Source: Novosphingobium sp. BW1 (GTDB taxonomy: Bacteria > Pseudomonadota > Alphaproteobacteria > Sphingomonadales > Sphingomonadaceae). Taken from it: a stretch of 61,682 nucleotides of DNA. The DNA lies in the NCBI RefSeq assembly GCF_008107685.1, contig NZ_VIRF01000083.1, positions 1-61,682 of the forward strand. The letters run 5' to 3'. The translations under genes and the position numbers were made by a program. The first letter of the stretch is position 1; the number at the start of each line of letters is the position of its first letter. Below are positions 19,666 through 28,443 of the stretch, piece after piece. Under the pieces are notes generated by a model, which did no database searches, was not told the DNA's origin, and saw nothing but the letters and a program-made list of their open reading frames with translations.

Positions 19666-21108
19666 ATGTCGACGACGAACGCACCGAAGTTTGACGAAAT
19701 GCTCAACGAGGACGGAACTGTTCGTTCCGCCTATGCCGATTTTCGTAATTGGTACGACGCGCAGGACAAGTCCTGGCTGAAACGACAGGACGGGGAAGCC
19801 GAACGTTTCTTCCGCCGCATCGGAATTACTTTCAATGTCTATGGGGAATCAGACGCCGAAGAGCGTCTCATCCCCTTCGACATGATCCCCCGGATCATCA
19901 CCGCGAAGGAATGGCGTAAGCTCACCAAGGGGATCGAGCAGCGCGTGCGCGCGATCAACGCCTTCCTCCAGGACCTCTACCACCGCCAGGAAATCATTCG
20001 CTCCGGGCGCCTACCGATCAACGCCTTGCGCAACAACGAGGCGTTCCTCTCGCAGATGATCGGCTTCACCCCGCCGGGGGGCGTCTACACCCACATTGTG
20101 GGCATCGACCTCGTCCGCACGGGGCCCGATGAATTCATGGTGCTGGAAGACAACGCGCGCACGCCGTCGGGTGTCTCCTACATGCTGGAGAACCGCGAGA
20201 CGATGATGGCGATGTTCCCGGACCTGTTCACGCAGATCCCGGTGCGCCCCGTCTCGGACTACCCGCGCCGTCTTGCGCGTTCGCTGCGTGCCTGTGCGCC
20301 GGCGGCCTACAACGCGGCCGGGGGCAAGCGCCCGGTCGTCGCGGTGCTGACGCCAGGCATCTACAACTCGGCCTATTTCGAACACGCCTTCCTCGCCGAC
20401 CAGATGGGCGCGGAACTGGTCGAGGGCAGCGATCTTCGCGTCATGGACGGGCGCGTCGTGATGCGTACGACGACCGGCTACAAGGCAATCGACGTGATCT
20501 ACCGGCGTGTCGACGATGATTATCTCGATCCGCTCACCTTCAACGCGGATTCGGTGCTGGGCGTAGCGGGTATCATGGACGTCTACCGTTCGGGGGGGGT
20601 TACCATCGCCAACGCGCCGGGTACGGGCATCGCCGATGACAAGGCGATCTACAGCTACATGCCCGAGATCGTGGAATTCTATACCGGCGAGAAGCCGATC
20701 CTCAACAACGTGCCGACCTGGCGCTGTTCGGAAGAGGATTCGCTGGCTTACGTGCTCGACAACCTGAAGGATCTGGTGGTCAAGGAAGTTCACGGTTCGG
20801 GGGGCTACGGCATGCTGATCGGGCCCACCTCCTCCAAGAAGGAGCTGGCTGCCTTCGAGCAGAAGCTGCGCGCGCGCCCCGAAAATTACATAGCCCAGCC
20901 CACGCTCTCACTCTCGACGGTGCCGATCTTCACGCGCGAGGGGCTGGCGCCGCGGCACGTGGACCTGAGACCCTTCGTGCTGGTCTCGCCCGACGGGATC
21001 GACATCACCCCCGGCGGCCTCACGCGCGTCGCGCTCAAGAAAGGATCGCTGGTGGTCAATTCCTCGCAGGGCGGTGGCACCAAGGACAGCTGGGTGCTGG
21101 AGGACTGA
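19666..21108 (+). CDS. Circularly permuted ATP-grasp protein
   Basis: 480 residues. Recognised as the circularly permuted ATP-grasp type 2 family (DUF404/DUF407): FFRRIGITFNVYGESDAEER and LIPFDMIPRIITAKEWRKL near the start, VLEDNARTPSGVSYMLENRE (metal/ATP region), VVKEVHGSGGYGMLIGP (Gly-rich phosphate loop) and RPFVLVSPDGIDITPGGLTR near the end. Such proteins are predicted peptide ligases. It is the first gene of a four-gene operon with alpha-E, transglutaminase and Anbu; its TGA touches the next ATG, so expression is coupled. ATG 19666 has CGGGAG upstream. Confidence 0.93.
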   Translation: MSTTNAPKFDEMLNEDGTVRSAYADFRNWYDAQDKSWLKRQDGEAERFFRRIGITFNVYGESDAEERLIPFDMIPRIITAKEWRKLTKGIEQRVRAINAFLQDLYHRQEIIRSGRLPINALRNNEAFLSQMIGFTPPGGVYTHIVGIDLVRTGPDEFMVLEDNARTPSGVSYMLENRETMMAMFPDLFTQIPVRPVSDYPRRLARSLRACAPAAYNAAGGKRPVVAVLTPGIYNSAYFEHAFLADQMGAELVEGSDLRVMDGRVVMRTTTGYKAIDVIYRRVDDDYLDPLTFNADSVLGVAGIMDVYRSGGVTIANAPGTGIADDKAIYSYMPEIVEFYTGEKPILNNVPTWRCSEEDSLAYVLDNLKDLVVKEVHGSGGYGMLIGPTSSKKELAAFEQKLRARPENYIAQPTLSLSTVPIFTREGLAPRHVDLRPFVLVSPDGIDITPGGLTRVALKKGSLVVNSSQGGGTKDSWVLED

Positions 21109-22055
21109 TGCTCGGACGTGCTGCCAATGGCGTTTACTGGATGGCCCGCTATCTGGAGCGGGCGGAGAACACCGCGCGCCTGATCGACGTGGGCTTCCAC
21201 CTCGCGCTTACCGGATCGAGCAAGGATTCGCAGCATGACGAGTGGCGCTCAGTGCTGACGACGGCCGGTCTGATCGAGGATTACGAGGCGCTCTACTCCG
21301 ATTTCTCGGGCCCGCAGGTGTTCAACTACATCCTGCGCGATCCCGAAAATCCGGGCTCGGTTCTCAAGATGCTTGAATACGCGCGGACCAACGCGCGGGT
21401 CGTGCGCACCAGCATCACCAACTCGGTGTGGGAGGCGACGAACGAGGGCTGGATGACGCTCAAGGACATGCTCGCGCGCCCCGTGCGCGAGACGAACCTT
21501 GGCGAGGTGCTCACGGCGATCCGGCGCACGGGCACGCTCGTGCGCGGCGCCCTTGAAGGCACCATGCTGCGCAACGAGGTCTACAACTTTGCGCGCATCG
21601 GCACCTTCATCGAGCGGGCGGACAACACCGCGCGCATTCTCGATGTGAAGTACTACGTGCTGCTGCCCTCCAACGCCTGGGTCGGTTCGAACCTGGACAA
21701 CCAGCAGTGGGACACGCTGCTGCGCTCGGTCGCGGGCAACCGGGCATTCTCCTGGCTCAACGCGGGTTCGATGGACCCGCGCGAGATTGCCCGCTTCCTG
21801 ATCCTGGATGGCCAGTTCCCGCGCAGCCTGGTGTTCTGCGCCGAGAATATCCGCAGCAACCTGGCGGGGCTCGCCAAGGAGTACGGCGGAGAGACCTCGG
21901 CGCACGCACTCCTGCGCGACAAGCTCTCGCGCCTGCATCAGATCGAGGTCGAGGAGATCTTCGACCAGGGCCTGCACGAGTTCCTGCAGGACTTCATCAC
22001 CCGTACCAACGAGGTCGGCGCCGTGATCGCGGCCGACTACCGCTTTACAGAGTAA
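21108..22055 (+). CDS. Alpha-E domain protein
   Basis: 315 residues, beginning MLGRAANGVYWMARYLERAE, the conserved start of the alpha-E (DUF403) all-helical family. A second similar helix carries FARIGTFIERADNTARILDV. The acidic and arginine-rich helices are typical. The family nearly always accompanies circularly permuted ATP-grasp genes and is thought to act with them in peptide or amide bond formation; the exact reaction is unknown. It begins within the stop of the ATP-grasp gene and ends 9 nt before the transglutaminase gene. Confidence 0.93.
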   Translation: MLGRAANGVYWMARYLERAENTARLIDVGFHLALTGSSKDSQHDEWRSVLTTAGLIEDYEALYSDFSGPQVFNYILRDPENPGSVLKMLEYARTNARVVRTSITNSVWEATNEGWMTLKDMLARPVRETNLGEVLTAIRRTGTLVRGALEGTMLRNEVYNFARIGTFIERADNTARILDVKYYVLLPSNAWVGSNLDNQQWDTLLRSVAGNRAFSWLNAGSMDPREIARFLILDGQFPRSLVFCAENIRSNLAGLAKEYGGETSAHALLRDKLSRLHQIEVEEIFDQGLHEFLQDFITRTNEVGAVIAADYRFTE

Positions 22056-22064
22056 GGGGCCTTC

Positions 22065-22937
22065 GTGCTGCTGACCGTTTCCCATACGACCCGTTACGTC
22101 TTCGATGACCCCGTTTCGCATGGATTGCAGCGCCTGCGCCTGAAACCCAAGTCTACTCACGGGCAGGAAGTGCTCGATTGGACGATGGAGCTGACCGGTG
22201 CGAAGGTCGAGGCCGAGTACGACGATCAGCACAATAACCACACCGCGCTCGTCTCGCTGGAGGCGGGCGTGCAGGAAGTAATCGTGACCTGCAAGGGCTC
22301 GGTGCAGACCTCGATCAGCGACGGGGTGATGGGCATGCATTCGGGGCACATGCCGCTGTGGTGCTTCCTGCGCCCGACCGGGTTGACCCGTTCGGGCAAC
22401 AAGGTGCGCGAGCTTGTCGCCTCGGTCGAGGCGGACCGCGAGGATACGCTCGGGTTCCTCCACGCGCTCTCCTACGCGGTGGGCGAGGCGGTCGAGTACT
22501 TGCCGGGTGTAACCGACACCGCGACGACGGCCGAGCAGGTGCTGACCGCGGGCCAGGGCGTGTGCCAGGACCATGCCCACGTCTTCATCAGCGCCGCGCG
22601 CCTGCTTGACATCCCGACGCGCTACGTGGGCGGCTATCTCAAGATGGATGACCGCGAGGAGCAGGAGGCCGGACACGGCTGGGCCGAAGCCTACGTACAG
22701 GGGCTGGGCTGGGTCGGTTTCGACATCTCGAACAAGGTCTGCCCGGATGAACGGTACATACGCGTAGCCACGGGTTGCGACTATGGCGAGGCCGCGCCGG
22801 TTACAGGTATTTCCCATGGCGGCGGCGCGACGAGCCTTGATGTCCATTTGTCGGTGGCCGAGAAGCTGCTAGGAGGGCAGCAGCAGCAATCCGGCGACGG
22901 GGCGCAGCAACAGCAGACGGGCAGCGGTTCGGCCTGA
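22065..22937 (+). CDS. Transglutaminase-like cysteine peptidase domain protein
   Basis: 290 residues from GTG 22065, with AAGGGG upstream. The N-terminal beta domain begins MLLTVSHTTRYVFDDPVSHG. The catalytic core has GQGVCQDHAHVFISAARLLD (nucleophilic Cys), YLKMDDREEQEAGHGWAEAY (His) and VGFDISNKVCPDERYIRVAT (Asp), the triad of the bacterial transglutaminase fold. A Gln-rich tail (GGQQQQSGDGAQQQQTGSG) closes the protein. It is cytosolic, without a signal. In this conserved cluster it probably cleaves or transfers isopeptide bonds made by the ATP-grasp/alpha-E pair. Confidence 0.92.
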   Translation: MLLTVSHTTRYVFDDPVSHGLQRLRLKPKSTHGQEVLDWTMELTGAKVEAEYDDQHNNHTALVSLEAGVQEVIVTCKGSVQTSISDGVMGMHSGHMPLWCFLRPTGLTRSGNKVRELVASVEADREDTLGFLHALSYAVGEAVEYLPGVTDTATTAEQVLTAGQGVCQDHAHVFISAARLLDIPTRYVGGYLKMDDREEQEAGHGWAEAYVQGLGWVGFDISNKVCPDERYIRVATGCDYGEAAPVTGISHGGGATSLDVHLSVAEKLLGGQQQQSGDGAQQQQTGSGSA

Positions 22938-23036
22938 TACGGCCGGTGCGTTCCCGCTGTTTCAGACACGGGACGTAAGACGTTCGGGGCGATGCTCCGG
23001 CGTTCTTTAGAAAAGATTGCAGGAACAAGAGCTTCC

Positions 23037-23801
23037 ATGACGTACTGCGTTGGCATGATGCTGGAGCGTGGCCTCGTGTGCATGAGCGACACGCGGACCA
23101 ATTCGGGGGTCGATAACATCTCGACCTTCCGCAAGATGAACCGCTGGGAAGTGCCCGGTGAGCGAATCATCACGGTCATGACGGCGGGAAACCTGGCCAC
23201 CACGCAGGCCGTGATCAGCCAGTTGGAAGAGCGCAACAAGGCGCCCTCCGACCGCCACAACTCGCTGCTCGAAGCTGAGACGATGTTCCAGGTCGCAACG
23301 ATCGTGGGCAATCTGCTACACGAGACGATCGCCAGCCGGGTCGAGGACACTGGGCAGCGTGCGGCGGCAGGCACCTTCAGCGCGACGATCATCGTAGCGG
23401 GCCAGATCGCGGGCATGGAACCGCGCCTGTTCATGATCTACCCGGAAGGCAACTTCATCGAGGCGAGTTTCGACACCCCTTTCTTCCAGATCGGTGAGAC
23501 CAAGTACGGCCGGCCCATCCTCCTGCGCGGCTACGAGCCTGACATGAGCTTCGAGGCGGCGGTGAAGCTGCTGACCGTTTCCTTTGATTCGACCCTCAAG
23601 GCCAATCTTTCGGTGGGCCTCCCGCTCGACTTGCTGGTGATCGAGCGCGATCGCTTCACCCCGCTCCACGCGCGGCGCATCGAGGCGGGCGATCCCTACC
23701 TGCAATCGGTCTCGGACGGTTGGGGCGAGGCGCTGCGCCAGGCACTGGAAGCGCTGCCCGATTACCGCATGGACGGAGATGAGGGCGGCCTGTCGGCCTG
23801 A
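23037..23801 (+). CDS. Proteasome-like protease Anbu
   Basis: 254 residues. The protein begins MTYCVGMMLERGLVCMSDTR; removal of Met would expose Thr1, the expected Ntn-hydrolase nucleophile of Anbu (ancestral beta subunit / BPH family). DTRTNSGVDNISTFRKM and AAGTFSATIIVAGQIAGMEP are characteristic. Anbu forms helical open-ring assemblies rather than a closed chamber. It ends the operon that starts with the circularly permuted ATP-grasp gene, the standard Anbu context, and presumably processes products of that pathway. ATG 23037 is chosen because it places Thr at position 2; a longer frame to 22992 has no support. Confidence 0.93.
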   Translation: MTYCVGMMLERGLVCMSDTRTNSGVDNISTFRKMNRWEVPGERIITVMTAGNLATTQAVISQLEERNKAPSDRHNSLLEAETMFQVATIVGNLLHETIASRVEDTGQRAAAGTFSATIIVAGQIAGMEPRLFMIYPEGNFIEASFDTPFFQIGETKYGRPILLRGYEPDMSFEAAVKLLTVSFDSTLKANLSVGLPLDLLVIERDRFTPLHARRIEAGDPYLQSVSDGWGEALRQALEALPDYRMDGDEGGLSA

Positions 23802-23909
23802 TCTACAGGGTCGCAAAACACCTCCATTCCCGAGTTAGTTGGCGCTGCTAACGCGCTTTGCTGCATGGTACCCCAAGGCTTCGACTCCCTCACAAAATTG
23901 GAGTGGATC

Positions 23910-24422
23910 ATGGGCCTTGGATTGTTCAGGAAAGGTGGCCGCGGGCCTGCGCAAAGCAGCCCGGCGGCGCGCATGCGCGATGTGCGCACGGAAGGGAAGG
24001 GGTACTTCCTTGCCAGCAAGGGGCAGTACACGCACGAGGTCGTGCGGCTGGCGCGTGATCATTCGGCGCTGGCCTGGGGGGCAGAGGCACCCACGGCGGT
24101 GGCGGGGCTGGTCACGCACGGGACCAGCCCCGCGAACATGCTGGGGCGCGATTTCCTTGCCCGGCTGGTCGAGACCGCGCCCAATGGCTTTGCCTGCAAC
24201 CGCATCGCCGTCCACATCGCCGGGGAAGGGATCGGCTACCTGCCACCCAGCCTCTCCTCGATCTACGCCGAATGGGCCGAGGATTGGCACCTGACCCACA
24301 CTCTGATCCTGTGTAAGGCGCGCGTTCTCATCAAGCTAGGCAAGGGCCCCCGGCGGCGCCCCTGCGCGCAAGTCATGCTCGACATCGCCCGCCCCTTCGA
24401 AATTCGCGCCTTCGGAAGCTGA
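23910..24422 (+). CDS. Hypothetical protein, possible HIRAN-like fold
   Basis: 170 residues from ATG 23910, with TGGAG before it; the frame is open from 23865 but adds nothing recognisable. The segment FACNRIAVHIAGEGIGYLPP is reminiscent of HIRAN domains, where a conserved pattern of the type N-x-AVxVx-G-x-x-IGYLP precedes a helix, here YAEWAEDW. The N-terminal about 40 residues are basic and low-complexity; the C-terminus is Arg/Pro-rich. No catalytic motif or membrane span is seen. It is convergent with the extensin-like gene and lies 108 nt after Anbu, so linkage to that operon is possible but unproven. Confidence 0.55.
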   Translation: MGLGLFRKGGRGPAQSSPAARMRDVRTEGKGYFLASKGQYTHEVVRLARDHSALAWGAEAPTAVAGLVTHGTSPANMLGRDFLARLVETAPNGFACNRIAVHIAGEGIGYLPPSLSSIYAEWAEDWHLTHTLILCKARVLIKLGKGPRRRPCAQVMLDIARPFEIRAFGS

Positions 24423-24446
24423 GGGGCTGGGCTGCGTCGCCGCGGC

Positions 24447-25121
24447 CTAGCGGCAATAGCTTCCGCCCGTTGCCTCGAGGTGGAAGTGGTTGGCATGAGC
24501 CGCGTTGTAATCGGGCCCCAGCACCATGCCGAAACGCTTGCAGGCGCTCTCGTGCACCACGCGCAGGAAGCGCTTTTCCGCGCGCGAGCCTGCGTCCCAG
24601 TCGTTCAGCACGGATACCCGGCGTCCATCGGCAAGGACGAAGGCCGAGACGTCGATGGCGTTGGCGGTCGCATGGCCTGAACGCTTTGCGGTCCCGGCCA
24701 CGTTACGGCAGTTGTAGCTGCCGAACGTCTCGATCCGCGCGATGCCGCTGCCCAGGATCTGCTCGGCCGCGCGGTCGACGCCAAAGCGCGCCCACCCGGC
24801 GAAACCGGTCGCCACCGTGCAGGTGACGGGCCCCAGGTTGGTGAGGCCAAGCGAGGCGGTATCGCTGGCAAGGCTGGAAAGGCGCACCGTGTTCACGGTC
24901 GAACAGCCTTTGGCGAAATACTTGTCGTCAAGCGGCTGGAACGCGGCGTGCTGGGCGCTCAACTCGCTCAGGCACTGGCCGAAGGCGGGGCTGGGGCGGC
25001 TGTAGGCGCGCGAGGATTGGGACGGCCGTGCGCTCTCGCGCTGCGGGGCAGGCGGCGGCTGGCTGCCGATGCAGGCGCCGAGCAGGCCCACGAGGGGCAG
25101 GATCAGCAGGTTTCTGCGCAT
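24447..25121 (-). CDS. Extensin-like C-terminal domain lipoprotein
   Basis: 224 residues. The signal MRRNLLILPLVGLLGAC ends in a lipobox, so the protein is lipid-anchored in the envelope. A Pro/Ser-rich linker is followed by the extensin-like C-terminal domain (Pfam 06904): CLSELSAQHAAFQPLDDKYF, then VAGTAKRSGHATANAIDVSA and the end GPDYNAAHANHFHLEATGGS. The His/Asp arrangement (SGHATANAIDV and HANHFH) resembles zinc D,D-peptidases, so a role in peptidoglycan is plausible. It is transcribed away from the 4.3-kb insert. Confidence 0.88.
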   Translation of the reverse strand: MRRNLLILPLVGLLGACIGSQPPPAPQRESARPSQSSRAYSRPSPAFGQCLSELSAQHAAFQPLDDKYFAKGCSTVNTVRLSSLASDTASLGLTNLGPVTCTVATGFAGWARFGVDRAAEQILGSGIARIETFGSYNCRNVAGTAKRSGHATANAIDVSAFVLADGRRVSVLNDWDAGSRAEKRFLRVVHESACKRFGMVLGPDYNAAHANHFHLEATGGSYCR

Positions 25122-25223
25122 GGGACGAGGTTATCACATCTGCGTGGTTAACGTGAGGTTGCGCACTCAACCGGTGGAGCTCGCCGGAGTTCCAACGCGT
25201 TGGTGCTCGGCGCCGGCCAGCAT

Positions 25224-25244
25224 TTCCGCGGGCCATCGCCCTAG
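25224..25244. repeat. Left fragment of an interrupted intergenic repeat (copy 3)
   Basis: TTCCGCGGGCCATCGCC plus CTAG aligns base for base with the first half of hairpin B in copy 1. The rest of the same copy resumes at 29565, on the other side of the 4.3-kb insert. Confidence 0.75.
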
Positions 25245-25261
25245 GCCGCGTGGACAAATTC
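25245..25261 (+). repeat. Left terminal inverted repeat of the 4.3-kb unit
   Basis: GCCGCGTGGACAAATTC; pairs with 29548-29564 in reverse complement with one mismatch. Confidence 0.8.
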
Positions 25262-25758
25262 CGTGTCGACCGGAATGACCGAAATGGGAAACCGGTCATT
25301 CGTATGATAGCGAATATCTGGCAGCTATGCAGACCCTTTTAGCCGTTCGCCGCATGTGCTCGATTTACGCTGCGCGCGCAAAGTCACGAGGGAGGAAGGG
25401 CGGAATCCGGACATTCTCTGCGTCAGCGAACTCGACAATCCGCGAAGCTGGAAGCCGACATTCGAAACCACGCAGAACCGCGGATATGTCTGCGGTGCCG
25501 CGAGGCAGCCCGGAGCCCTTTGCGGAAGCGTCAATTTCTCGCTGCACGCGCACGCAGCGGCAGGCCTGCCATGATGCCCCGAAAAATTACACGACGCCGC
25601 AACTGAGGTTTCAAACAATGATGCTCGGCGCAACGACAGCCGCAGCAGCAGTTCAGGAGATTCGTCCTTCGCACCGTTCCGGCGGGGGCCGGTCACACAG
25701 CGATAGCCCGTAGCTGCCGTCTCCCGGAAACCGTTGGGGAAATAGTGCGGTTGTTCTG
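25262..25758. other. Non-coding flank inside the left end of the unit
   Basis: About 500 bp without a believable gene. A hairpin joins GAATGACCG (25273-25281) to CGGTCATTC (25293-25301). The rest gives only short frames with no family resemblance, in the style of decayed dispersed sequence. Confidence 0.5.
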
Positions 25759-26130
25759 CTACGCGTCTGTCCGCACCGCCGAAATTTCGCCGCGCAGCTT
25801 GGTCCATTTGACGAGTGCATCCATCGCCGGTCCGAGCGCTTTGCCAAGCTCGCTGAGCTCGTACTCCACCTTTGGCGGTACCTGCGGATAAAGGGTGCGG
25901 ATCACGATGCCGTCCTCTTCCAGTGCCCGCAGCTGCTGGATCAGCATTTTCTGCGTCACGCCCTCGATGCGGCGCTCCAGCTCGGAAAACCGCATCGGCC
26001 CCTCGGCTGCGAAAAGCTGGACGATGATGACGATCTTCCACTTGCCCTCCAGGACGCGGAGGGCCTCTGAGGCCGTCGTCGCCCAAGCGTGCTGTTCCTT
26101 CGGGTCCCTGCAGGGGCGGTTCTCTGCCAT
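25759..26130 (-). CDS. HxlR-family transcriptional regulator
   Basis: 123 residues. The winged helix reads LRVLEGKWKIVIIVQLFAAE, MRFSELERRIEGVTQKMLIQ and QLRALEEDGIVIRTLYPQVP, followed by KVEYELSELGKALGPAMDAL, the complete HxlR (DUF24) pattern. Many HxlR proteins carry a redox-sensing Cys near the N-terminus; here Cys is at position 7 (ENRPCRDPKEQ), so redox or electrophile sensing is possible. It is divergent from the first oxidoreductase gene and probably controls it through the palindrome between them. Confidence 0.92.
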   Translation of the reverse strand: MAENRPCRDPKEQHAWATTASEALRVLEGKWKIVIIVQLFAAEGPMRFSELERRIEGVTQKMLIQQLRALEEDGIVIRTLYPQVPPKVEYELSELGKALGPAMDALVKWTKLRGEISAVRTDA

Positions 26131-26141
26131 GACTTACCTTT

Positions 26142-26153
26142 TGGTTTGTACCA
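26142..26153. promoter_or_regulatory. Candidate HxlR operator TGGT-TTGT-ACCA
   Basis: A 4-bp inverted repeat with 4-bp spacer lies 12 nt upstream of the hxlR start, in the 102-bp gap shared with the divergent oxidoreductase gene. Position and symmetry fit an autoregulatory site; binding is not shown. Confidence 0.4.
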
Positions 26154-26232
26154 GACTTTATTGTGCGTTCTTGTCGCTATCAGCTCTACGAGTATGTTCT
26201 GCCCGACTTCAACAGCGAAAACGAGGCTCCTC

Positions 26233-26973
26233 ATGAAAATCGGCATTCTTGGCACCGGCCACATCGGCGAGGTTCTGGTTCCCCGGCTTTCCGCGGCGGG
26301 CCACGAGGTGAAGGTCGCGAACTCGCGCGGCCCCGAAACGATCAACACGGACATCCTGGTGAACGGCGCACGTCCGGTCACGGCCGAGGACGCCGCCTCA
26401 GGCGTCGATGTCGTCATCCTGTCGATCCCGCTGATCCGCATTCCCGACGTGGCGCCGCTGATCTCGGCGCTGCCCGAGGAAACCGTTGTGATCGACACCT
26501 CCAACTACTATCCCTCGCGCGACGACCACATCGCCGCCATCGACGAGGGCCAGGTCGAGAGCCTGTGGGTGGCCGAACAGCTCGGTCGGCGCATCGCCAA
26601 GGCCTGGAACGCGATCAGCTCGCCCTCCTTCGCGGACAAGGACAAGCCTGCCAGCGATCCGGACCGCATCGCCATCCCCATCGCCGCGGATCGCGATGAG
26701 GACCGCCGCGTGACCATGACGCTGGTGGATGACACCGGCTTCGACGCGGTCGATGCGGGCAGCCTGGCCGAGTCCTGGCGCCAGCAGCCCGGCAGCCCGG
26801 TTTATTGCACTGACCTTCAGCGTGACGAGATCCTGCCCGCCATTGCCGCTGCCGAGAAGGAGCGCCTGCCGAAGCGGCGCGACATCGTCGGGCAGATCAT
26901 CGCGGAACGCTTTGGCTCGGTCTACCCGGACGGCGACCAATTGGTGCGCATCAACCGCACCATCTACATGTAG
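26233..26973 (+). CDS. NADP(H)-binding oxidoreductase, F420 reductase-like (COG2085), copy 1
   Basis: 246 residues from ATG 26233; the frame extends to 26089 but the Rossmann start MKIGILGTGHIGEVLVPRLS fixes the true N-terminus. GxGxxG is followed by VANSRGPET, which suits NADP phosphate binding. The layout VVILSIPLIRIPDVAPLISA and KAWNAISSPSFADK matches NADPH:F420 oxidoreductase and related ketopantoate-reductase-fold proteins. F420 itself is not expected in sphingomonads, so the acceptor is unknown. It is more than half identical by eye to the gene at 28444, with the monooxygenase gene between. Confidence 0.85.
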   Translation: MKIGILGTGHIGEVLVPRLSAAGHEVKVANSRGPETINTDILVNGARPVTAEDAASGVDVVILSIPLIRIPDVAPLISALPEETVVIDTSNYYPSRDDHIAAIDEGQVESLWVAEQLGRRIAKAWNAISSPSFADKDKPASDPDRIAIPIAADRDEDRRVTMTLVDDTGFDAVDAGSLAESWRQQPGSPVYCTDLQRDEILPAIAAAEKERLPKRRDIVGQIIAERFGSVYPDGDQLVRINRTIYM

Positions 26974-27054
26974 TCCGTCGCAGAGGCAGCAAATGACTGG
27001 TCGGGGGATCACGCCACCGGCCAGCGACTGTACGGAAAAAGGGCCGATCACGAC

Positions 27055-28380
27055 ATGACCCGTAAGCTGATCATCGGCATGCATCTGGGCAACGGCTATG
27101 GCGCATCGCCGGCCGCCTGGCGGATGCCGGGCGTCGATCCGATGAACTTCACCAGCTACGATGCCAAGGTGCGCCACGCGCAAACCGCCGAGCGCGGCAA
27201 GCTGCATTTCCTGTTCTTCCCGGACGGGCCCGGAACTCTTGGTGTCGACCTCGACCACGAAGCGCCCGGCTTCAACCTGGATGTGATGATGACGGCGGCG
27301 GCGGTCGCGCGCGCCACGACGCGCATCGGAATGGTCGCCACTGGGTCGACCACCTTCAACGAGCCCTTCAACCTTGCGCGCCAGTTCAAGGCGCTGGACA
27401 TCATGAGCCACGGGCGCATGGGCTGGAACGCCGTCACCTCCGCCGGAGAGGACGTCGCGGCGAATTACGGCCAGCGGATACCGGCCAGCGCCGACCGCTA
27501 CGGGCGCGCGCACGAGATGGTCCAGATCGTGCAGGCCCTCTGGGGCAGCTGGGGCAAGGACGCCTGGCTGCATGACCAGCAGTCGGGCCGCTTTGCCCGG
27601 TCCGAGGAGATCACGCCAGTGAACCTTCAGGGCGAATATATCGCCTCGCGCGGGCCGCTCTACATTCCGCCCTCCGAGCAGGGTCAGCCGGTGATCTTCC
27701 ACGCCGGTGGGGCAAGCCCGAACGCGCTGAACCTTGCCGGGCGCTTTGCCAGCGCGGTGATCGGTGCCGCCTTCTCGATCGAGCATGCACAGATGCAGCG
27801 CCAGGCCTTCCGGGGCGCTGCCGCAAGCTTCGGGCGCGATCCCGACGAGATCAAGTACATCCCCGGCCTGATCACCGCGATCGGCCCCGACACGCGCACG
27901 GGGCTGGACCGGCGCATTGCCATTGCCGGCAACAGTTTCGAACAGCGCGCGCCCTATCTTCAGCAGATGCTGGGGGTGCGGTTCGATCTGGACCGGTTGG
28001 ACAATCCACTGAACCGCCAGACGCTGGCCCGCGCCCGCGCCTCGCAGGACCCGCGCGCAGAGAAGGCGCTGCGCCTCGCGCAGGAGGGCTGGAGCCCGCG
28101 CGACATCCTCGCCCACGGCGTGATCGAACCACAGCCGGTCGTCGCCGGAACGGCCACGGAGGTGGCCGATCACATGCAGAGCTGGTTCGAGGCCGAGGCC
28201 GCCGACGGGTTCTGGATCGCCCCCTCGCTTGAGATCGAGGGGGGCGAGGACTTCGTCGATCAGGTCGTCCCGATCCTGCAGGAGCGGGGTCTGTTTCACA
28301 CCGAGTATGCCGGCCCCACGCTGCGTGCGCATCTCGGCGCGCCGGATCAATACGGCGTCGATCAGCGGATCTTGGCCTGA
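27055..28380 (+). CDS. FMN-dependent monooxygenase, NtaA/SnaA/DszA/SoxA family
   Basis: 441 residues. The N-terminus KLIIGMHLGNGYGASPAAWR and the segment FFPDGPGTLGVDLDHEAPGF lead into a luciferase-like TIM barrel. TTFNEPFNLARQFKALDIMS and HGRMGWNAVTSAGEDVAANY are family hallmarks of the NtaA/DszA class, as is QPVIFHAGGASPNALNLAGR. These enzymes use reduced FMN supplied by a separate reductase to oxidise compounds such as nitrilotriacetate or dibenzothiophene sulfone. The two flanking NADP(H) proteins may belong to the same pathway. No classical flavin reductase gene is nearby. Confidence 0.93.
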   Translation: MTRKLIIGMHLGNGYGASPAAWRMPGVDPMNFTSYDAKVRHAQTAERGKLHFLFFPDGPGTLGVDLDHEAPGFNLDVMMTAAAVARATTRIGMVATGSTTFNEPFNLARQFKALDIMSHGRMGWNAVTSAGEDVAANYGQRIPASADRYGRAHEMVQIVQALWGSWGKDAWLHDQQSGRFARSEEITPVNLQGEYIASRGPLYIPPSEQGQPVIFHAGGASPNALNLAGRFASAVIGAAFSIEHAQMQRQAFRGAAASFGRDPDEIKYIPGLITAIGPDTRTGLDRRIAIAGNSFEQRAPYLQQMLGVRFDLDRLDNPLNRQTLARARASQDPRAEKALRLAQEGWSPRDILAHGVIEPQPVVAGTATEVADHMQSWFEAEAADGFWIAPSLEIEGGEDFVDQVVPILQERGLFHTEYAGPTLRAHLGAPDQYGVDQRILA

Positions 28381-28443
28381 GCGGCCTCATCCTGCCGCTG
28401 CACGTGGTGCGCGGCGCCCCATGACACCAAAAGGAGAAACCCC

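Noticed and set aside
25327..25713. Protein-coding gene in the left flank of the 4.3-kb unit
   Set aside because: Frames on both strands lack a ribosome binding site and any family resemblance and change frame over short distances.
26398..28350. Open frame of 650 codons antisense to the oxidoreductase and monooxygenase genes
   Set aside because: It crosses two real genes and has no signature; the composition is that of a shadow frame.
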